NCBI RefSeq assembly: GCF_963583255.1
Contig: NC_084805.1
Coordinates: forward strand, 3,861,060-3,925,059
DNA: 64,000 nucleotides
Direction: 5' to 3'
From: Pyrus communis
Taxonomy: Eukaryota > Streptophyta > Magnoliopsida > Rosales > Rosaceae
In this document: in pieces, positions 58,753 through 64,000 of the stretch
Position numbering within the stretch: position 1 is the stretch's first letter
Layout: the number at the start of each line of letters is the position of its first letter
Notes under the pieces: model-generated
Told to the model about the DNA's origin: nothing
The model's database searches: none
What the model saw: only the letters and a program-made list of their open reading frames with translations
Program-made: the position numbers and the translations under genes

Positions 58753-60424
58753 ATGGTGAAGAAGACGGAGAGAAAAGTGAACATCTCTGAAAATCCGAAG
58801 CACTCTCTGGACGCAAACAGTTCCGATGGCAAGGCCAATAACAAGGACGCGCGTACCGGCGCCACCGTCCGCCGCCTCAAGATGTACAACACTAGGCCCA
58901 AACGTAACCGCAAGGGATCGGTCTTGAGGAACAAGTTCCAGTCCAAGGAGTTGCCTAACACTCGTATCCAGCCCGATCGCGGCCTGTTTGGGGTTACTCG
59001 GGCTGCGTCTCAGCAGCAGATCGGCATTTTCCGTGAGGAGCACGGTAGGACGGTTTCAAGTAACTACAATGTTATTTTGAAGGAGAAGCAATTACCATGG
59101 TCCCTCTTGAATGACCATCAGAAGCAAACCAGATTCCATCTTTTAGAGAGAGAGACATTTTCTAATGTCTTTGGACCTAAGACAAAGAGGAAACGTCCAA
59201 AGCTCCTCGCAGCAGATTATGAATCCTTAGCTAAGAAGGCTGATGTGTTTCAGGAGAACCATGCTGCTGACAATGTTGTAGAAGGTAGTGAAGCGGATGG
59301 ATTTCGGGACCTGGTTCGGCATACAATGTTTGAGAAGGGCCAAAGTAAACGTATTTGGGGTGAGCTCTACAAAGTCGTAGACTATTCTGATGTGGTTGTC
59401 CAGGTTTTGGATGCAAGGGATCCACAAGGTACAAGATGCCACAACTTAGAAAAATATTTGAAAGAGCACTGCATGCATAAACACTTAATTCTTTTGTTGA
59501 ACAAGTGTGATTTGATTCCTTCATGGGTGCTTAGACGTTGGTTGAACGTACTAAAGGCTGAATTTCCAACTATTGCATTTCATGCTAGCATCAATAAATC
59601 GTTTGGCAAGGGAACTCTTCTATCAGTTTTGAGACAATTCGCCCGTTTGAAAAGCAACAAGCAAGCAATTTCTGTTGGATTTGTTGGGTATCCTAATGTT
59701 GGAAAGTCATCTGTTATCAACACATTGCGAACTAAAAATGTTTGCAAAGTTGCTCCTATCCCGGGGAAGACTCAAGTGTGGCAGTTTATAACACTCACAA
59801 AGAGGATTGTCTTGATTGATTGCCCTGGAGTTGTCTATCAAAGCGGTGACTCTGAAACAGATATTGTACTGAAGGGCGTGGTACGTGTCACAGTATGCTT
59901 CAGAACACATAGGGGAAGTTTCGAAACGAGTTCAAAAGATCCACCTGAAAAGAGCATATAAGATAGAGAAGTGGGAAGATGATAATGATTTCCTATGTCA
60001 GCTATGCAAATTGTCAGGCAAACTTTTGAAGGGTGGTGAACCCGACTTGATGACTGCAGCTAAGATGGTCCTCCACGACTGGCAGAGTGGTAAGATACCA
60101 TTTTTTATGCCGCCACCAAAAAGTGATTCGTCAACCGGGGAGCCTGATATCAATCACAATAAAGATGACACTGTGGAAGATAACAATCAGGAGGCAGCTT
60201 ATCGAGCCATTGGAGATATTATTTCATTTCAGAAGATCTGCACTATCCCGGTGCAAAGGGATCTTTTCAGTGAAGAAGAGTTAAATGGCGATGAGGTACC
60301 TGAACAGCTTCCAGCCACTGAAGTGTCTGAGAAGTCTCCGGAGTCGGATGATGAAATATCTGGGCAGTCACTGGACCTGGAGGACGACACGGCCGAACAG
60401 TCTGGAAATCCTAAACACATCTGA
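58753..60424 (+). pseudogene. NUG2: NUG2/NOG2 nucleolar GTPase copy with frameshift (probable retrocopy)
   Basis: An uninterrupted frame runs from ATG 58753 to a stop at 59961 (402 codons) and matches plant NUG2, the circularly permuted GTPase that acts in 60S ribosome assembly. Present are the N-terminal NGP1NT-like region, G4 NKCD (250-253), G5-like [12 protein letters not shown]1 GYPNVGKSS (312-320), PGKT (337-340; PGET in the relatives I recall) and G3 DCPG (356-359). After KGVVRVT the frame is lost at about 59893: the relatives' next residues (NLEDASEH) are replaced, consistent with an 8-nt deletion. Homology resumes in another frame (SEHIGEV..., GKLLKGGEPDLMTAAKMVLHDW) to a stop at 60424. 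There are no introns where I would expect a multi-exon gene, so I infer a retrocopy; no poly(A) tract or target duplication was found to prove it. A truncated 402-aa protein remains possible. Confidence 0.78.
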
Positions 60425-61077
60425 GCCTCCACCACATGTTTTTGTCACGGAAGGTGTTTAGTTACCGTGTGCATTTTCTTTTTAGAGGATCCAGATAAGT
60501 TATCTATATGGACGCAGTTTTTGTTCAAGTGTTTGCCCTATGATAGATAAGGCAACGTTTCTTTTTCATTAGACGAAGGTTTTGTTCTTAATAGTCACGT
60601 TTGAGTTTTTCAATAGTTCTTTATGACTGCTTCTACTATCTATTGGTATTTTAATAAAACACATTTTCAGTATACAATGCAACGTTATTTCATTGTACAA
60701 ACGTCATAACAGGTATCATTCATTCTTTTTAGCATTATTCATCTCAAAAGAAAATGTATTGGATATTTAGTCATCCATATGAATGCTTAAAGTTGTCTTG
60801 ATATTCTGTATAAAAAATTGATTTAAATTTGCACCGAATGATTCTGGATCATATACCAAAACTTGATTTATGTGCAAAAATGTCAATGTAAAGTATGAAA
60901 ACTTAAAGTAGATTTGATTATCTTTATAAATAAATTTGGAGCAAGATACTGACGAAGTTGATTCAAACACGAAGCAGAAGTGTTATTCTACGGTAACTAA
61001 GTTACAATCTCAAGTTTAGAACAGTAAGTGAGACATAGAGACCTCCATGCACTCGTAGGTGGTTTACATTCATACAA

Positions 61078-61243
61078 ATATTTTGGCGTACTTCTATTAG
61101 AGAGATTGAACAAATGATGGTACAACTAGATTGTAAGTGTAGCACTACTCCATTGGCTTAATATTTTGGTGTACCTCTATTAAAGAGATGGTACAAATGA
61201 TAGTACAACTAGATTGTAAGTGTAGCACTACTCTATTAGCTTT
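61078..61243 (+). repeat. 83-bp tandem duplication
   Basis: 61078-61160 and 61161-61243 are near-identical direct copies starting ATATTTTGGCGTAC and ATATTTTGGTGTAC, both containing ACAACTAGATTGTAAGTGTA. No coding content. Confidence 0.88.
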
Positions 61244-61756
61244 CCTTTTATGGCTACAATTTAGGCGTGGGTTAAGATGAGTAAGTACTGGTTAAGGCTT
61301 TGGGAAAACAAGCCCAGCAGACTTGAAGTTTTGGTGCTAGGGTTTACACATGAAATATTATGTATCTGCTAGCTTGTTTCCGTGGAAAATTGCACACACA
61401 GATACACAGTATACAGAACATAGAGAATTCATATGCATTAGAGAGAAAATACTTTATACGTGTTAAATAGTTTTTGAGTGAATTAATGTGCTTATCATGT
61501 TGCTAGAAGATTTGTTTCCTGTTTTAGATCACTTTCTAGAGTTTTAACACAATTTCTTATCTTGAGATTGTACATGGAAGATCATGTGGGAGAAGAGTCG
61601 TGAAGCGATATTTTCATCATGGAGGACGACATACCGACAAGGTAAGTCTTGGGAGTCTAGGAGGGTGTCTTGTGTGCTAGGCTAAGGTTGTGTTCTGGTG
61701 CTTGCGTAAGTCCATTGGGTGAGTCTTGTAAAGTTACTTTTCTCATAGTGGATTTT

Positions 61757-61920
61757 TTTTAAAGAAAACTAATGAAAAGGGTTTGAAAACTTTGAGTTTT
61801 AATGATAAGGACAAAACAAAGGGTAAAAGGAATAGTACCAAGATTGACATTTTAGTGTAAAAATGTAGCTTTTTGTTAAAGTGAACAGTACCGCAGGCTT
61901 TTCGTTAAAACTCCCTTTTT
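61757..61920. mobile_element. Rosaceae-type MITE
   Basis: The sequence around ACTAATGAAAAGGGTTTGAA, GATAAGGACAAAACAAAGGG, GTGAACAGTACCG and TTTTCGTTAAAACTCCC corresponds to a very abundant short repeat that I associate with apple and pear genomes. The ends are loosely inverted (AATGAAAAGGG against CTTTTCGTT). The family name is not recalled. Confidence 0.6.
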
Positions 61921-62406
61921 TTTACTGGTTGTGTGGTCGGCGATGTTTCTCCATGCATTGGAGGTTTACCTTGCTAATATCCTTGTGTTCTATGATTTAA
62001 TTTTCTGCACTTTATTATATGCATAACAAGATTGATATTCGTGGCTTGATGTCTGATTGTTATTCGCATTCGATCATTGTACTTTTTTCTATTTTACTAT
62101 TACTATGAGGAGTTGGGAGAGTTCGAAACTTTTACAATAATTTAGGGGAGGGGGAGTTTCGAACTTGGTGCTTGGGGACTTTCAGTATTTGGGCTCGGCT
62201 TGAGACTTGTATAACAATTGTGTTTCAAGACACCTAGTACGCATTAGTAGAAACCCAACACTTATCCACTAGAATATTGGACCATATGCATCATTCGACC
62301 ATTGCACTTGTTAATCACAACTTGTTTTCTATTTCTGATGCATACTTGATCCATGTGATTAATAAGTAAAGTTTGTGAAAATTGGATTAAGCCTATTCAC
62401 CTCTCT

Positions 62407-62586
62407 TGACACGCCCTGATCTCGATGTCTGAAGGACAACGGGATGGCCATGTATTGGCCGACACCCAAGGGGCCACGCAAGTCATTTTTTTAATGTGTA
62501 TGCCGAGAACATGGCTTGCGTCACCCTCGGGTGTCGGCCAGCACGTGGCCATCTTGTTGTCCTTTAGATGGAATCGGGGTGTGTCA
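62407..62586. mobile_element. Palindromic element built from LTR-end-like arms (180 bp)
   Basis: The left arm TGACACGCCCTGATCTCGAT, then GAAGGACAAC..GATGGCCATG and TTGGCCGACACCC, is the imperfect reverse complement of the right arm, which ends ATCGGGGTGTGTCA. Flanks carry TCTCT on both sides (62402-62406 and 62587-62591). The right arm (GTGTCGGCCAGCACGTGGCC, then GGGGTGTGTCA) resembles the 3' end of the LTR at 39666-41906 (GTATCGGCCAGCACGTGCC, then GGGGCGTGTCA). Confidence 0.78.
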
Positions 62587-62981
62587 TCTCTTCTAGGCTT
62601 TATGGTACAACCTATTGCGTTTTCACACTCATAGTTGGATTTCCATTGACGATTAATCCAAAAAGGAAGCTTGACGCCAAGGGCTCTCTAAGGGTTTTTT
62701 AGAATTTGTATTTATGATTTTCATAATTATGATGTTCTATAATATGATAGCTATGAGTAATTAATTTTTTTACTAGGGATTTGATGTAGCCTTCATGATA
62801 ATTCTATGTCTTAGTTAACTTTATTCTTTTATCTATTCCAAGGTTTTTAGTTTTATTCATTGTGCTTAAATTATTCTTTATGTTTATGTTATTGATTTGC
62901 TACTTTTAATATGAATTTTTAGATGTATGAAACAACGTTAGTGTAGACGCCATATGCTTAGCCTTTATATAGCTCTCTTGA

Positions 62982-63480
62982 CGTCATGCCCCGACCCCTG
63001 AATGAAGACTATTCACAAGTTAGGGTGTGAGCCATATCTTAGCTATAGAAAATGATGTTTTGGTTTGTTAAATAGGTATGACAAATTTCTAGATTTTGGA
63101 GTTCTTTATCGTGATAACTAAAAGAAAATGATGATGAGTTTGGTGGAATTAGATTTGTTGGGTAAGCTCTCATGCATTTTCTGGGATTTGCCTCTCATTT
63201 CTTTTACATGATTCTCAAGGCAGAGTAGAGTGAGATTTTTAATGGTTTGGTGGGAGTGCTTCTCAGGGTAATGATCTCAAAATGTAAATGCATAAACACA
63301 CGATTTAAGTGGTTCGTCAAATCGACTACATCCACTCAATTTTCTTTCGTTTTTATTTCACTATATATGAGAGACTTACAAATACAATGAAAGATGACTT
63401 AAAGCCTCAACAACATGTAAAAGAAAGAAGGTAATATGAAAGGGAGAATGACTTTCTTGTTGTAATTTTGTTCTGAAGCT

Positions 63481-63525
<45 letters not shown>

Positions 63526-63900
63526 ATATGATTACTATTTCTATGTTACAAAAATTTTGCAATATTTTTATGAAAATCTATTCTTATGTATTTTTATTTC
63601 TCTAATTTGGTTTAAGATCATTTTACATATATACCTAATTACTAATAGAACGGGAGGTGTTGTCAAAGCTTGGAAACATGTCTTTGTGCCTACTAGTATA
63701 CTTGTAAGTGAACATTTTTAGTGAAGTTTTATGAGAGAAACATGGAGCTTTTACCAACCATTTGTATGCCTATTGATTGTAGACTTACTCATGTGTTTGG
63801 TTTACGAAGAAAACTTAAGATAAATCTTAACGTGTCCTTTGATGCAAGTAACATCATGCTAGCTTGTGAATAGTCTTTATTTGCGGGTCGGGGCGTGACA
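62982..63900. mobile_element. Inverted-repeat element (~920 bp)
   Basis: The left end (C)GTCATGCCCCGACCCC, then GAAGACTATTCACAAG, is matched in reverse complement at the right end by TGTCACGCCCCGACCC, then AAAGACTATTCACAAG, about 40 bases with few mismatches. The interior is AT-rich with no coding and contains a (TA)n(GT)n microsatellite and an LTR-like GGTTCG...CTACATCCAC phrase (63310-63345). No convincing target duplication was found, so it may be a composite. Confidence 0.62.
63480..63523 (+). repeat. (TA)n(GT)n microsatellite
   Basis: About seven TA units followed by fifteen GT units, inside the inverted-repeat element. Confidence 0.96.
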
Positions 63901-64000
63901 CTCGAATGATGAATTGTTGTTGATGTAGATGCCATGCTAAGGCATTTTTTTTATTCTTTTTGTTCTTCTTGTACTTGGTGGATTTTTTATTATTGACTTA

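Larger units (their letters stand above)
60425..62401. other. Intergenic, no gene
   Basis: AT-rich, with no reading frame that resembles a known protein. Contains the tandem duplication at 61078-61243 and the MITE at 61757-61920. The stretch 61260-61720 shows nothing specific. Confidence 0.55.

Noticed and set aside
58594..59043. 149-codon minus-strand frame
   Set aside because: Antisense of the NUG2 copy; the composition is explained by the Lys/Arg-rich N-terminus of NUG2 on the other strand.

Overview
The window is nuclear DNA of a woody eudicot, most probably a member of the apple/pear tribe of Rosaceae. The evidence is split genes with GT-AG introns, closest recalled matches to eudicot proteins, and dense layered transposons, including a 5S-rRNA-bearing Cassandra-type LTR whose sequence I associate with Rosaceae. 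Exon coordinates were built by hand from splice sites, reading phase and recalled Arabidopsis homologues. No database was searched, so the family placement is inference.

Layout. (1) 723-3458 (+): a short plastid copper-chaperone-like gene. It is the N-terminus and single HMA domain of the PAA1/HMA6 copper ATPase and stops before the ATPase core. (2) 5061-14898 (-): a 10-exon KUP/HAK/KT potassium transporter (KUP7-like, 853 aa); its intron 8 carries a 5'-truncated LINE with a 23-bp target-site duplication. (3) 15491-20869: an internally deleted PIF/Harbinger transposon with a 2.3-kb solo LTR nested in it, followed by two inverted-repeat elements. (4) 22244-27461 (+): nine-exon CLPP6, a catalytic subunit of the plastid Clp protease (284 aa). 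(5) 30626-35101 (+): five-exon PHP-domain phosphoesterase (437 aa). (6) 35102-48741: a transposon block holding a Pack-MULE with a broken F-box fragment, a LINE split by a solo LTR, a further LTR fragment, a SINE and a 3.7-kb solo LTR. (7) 48742-57357 (-): 13-exon ERV46/ERGIC3-like ER-Golgi cargo receptor (388 aa). (8) 57647-58467: a MITE and a Cassandra-like solo LTR. (9) 58753-60424 (+): an uninterrupted NUG2/NOG2 GTPase copy broken by a frameshift, probably a retrocopy. (10) 60425-64000: no gene, but tandem repeats, a Rosaceae-type MITE and two inverted-repeat elements.

The genes do not form a pathway, as expected for a plant chromosome. Two of the five apparently intact genes act in the plastid (copper delivery and proteolysis). 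The most noteworthy items are the free-standing copper chaperone derived from a P-type ATPase gene, the Pack-MULE with captured F-box sequence, the NUG2 copy that keeps a full circularly permuted G domain ahead of its frameshift, and a foldback element that looks like two LTR 3' ends joined head to head.
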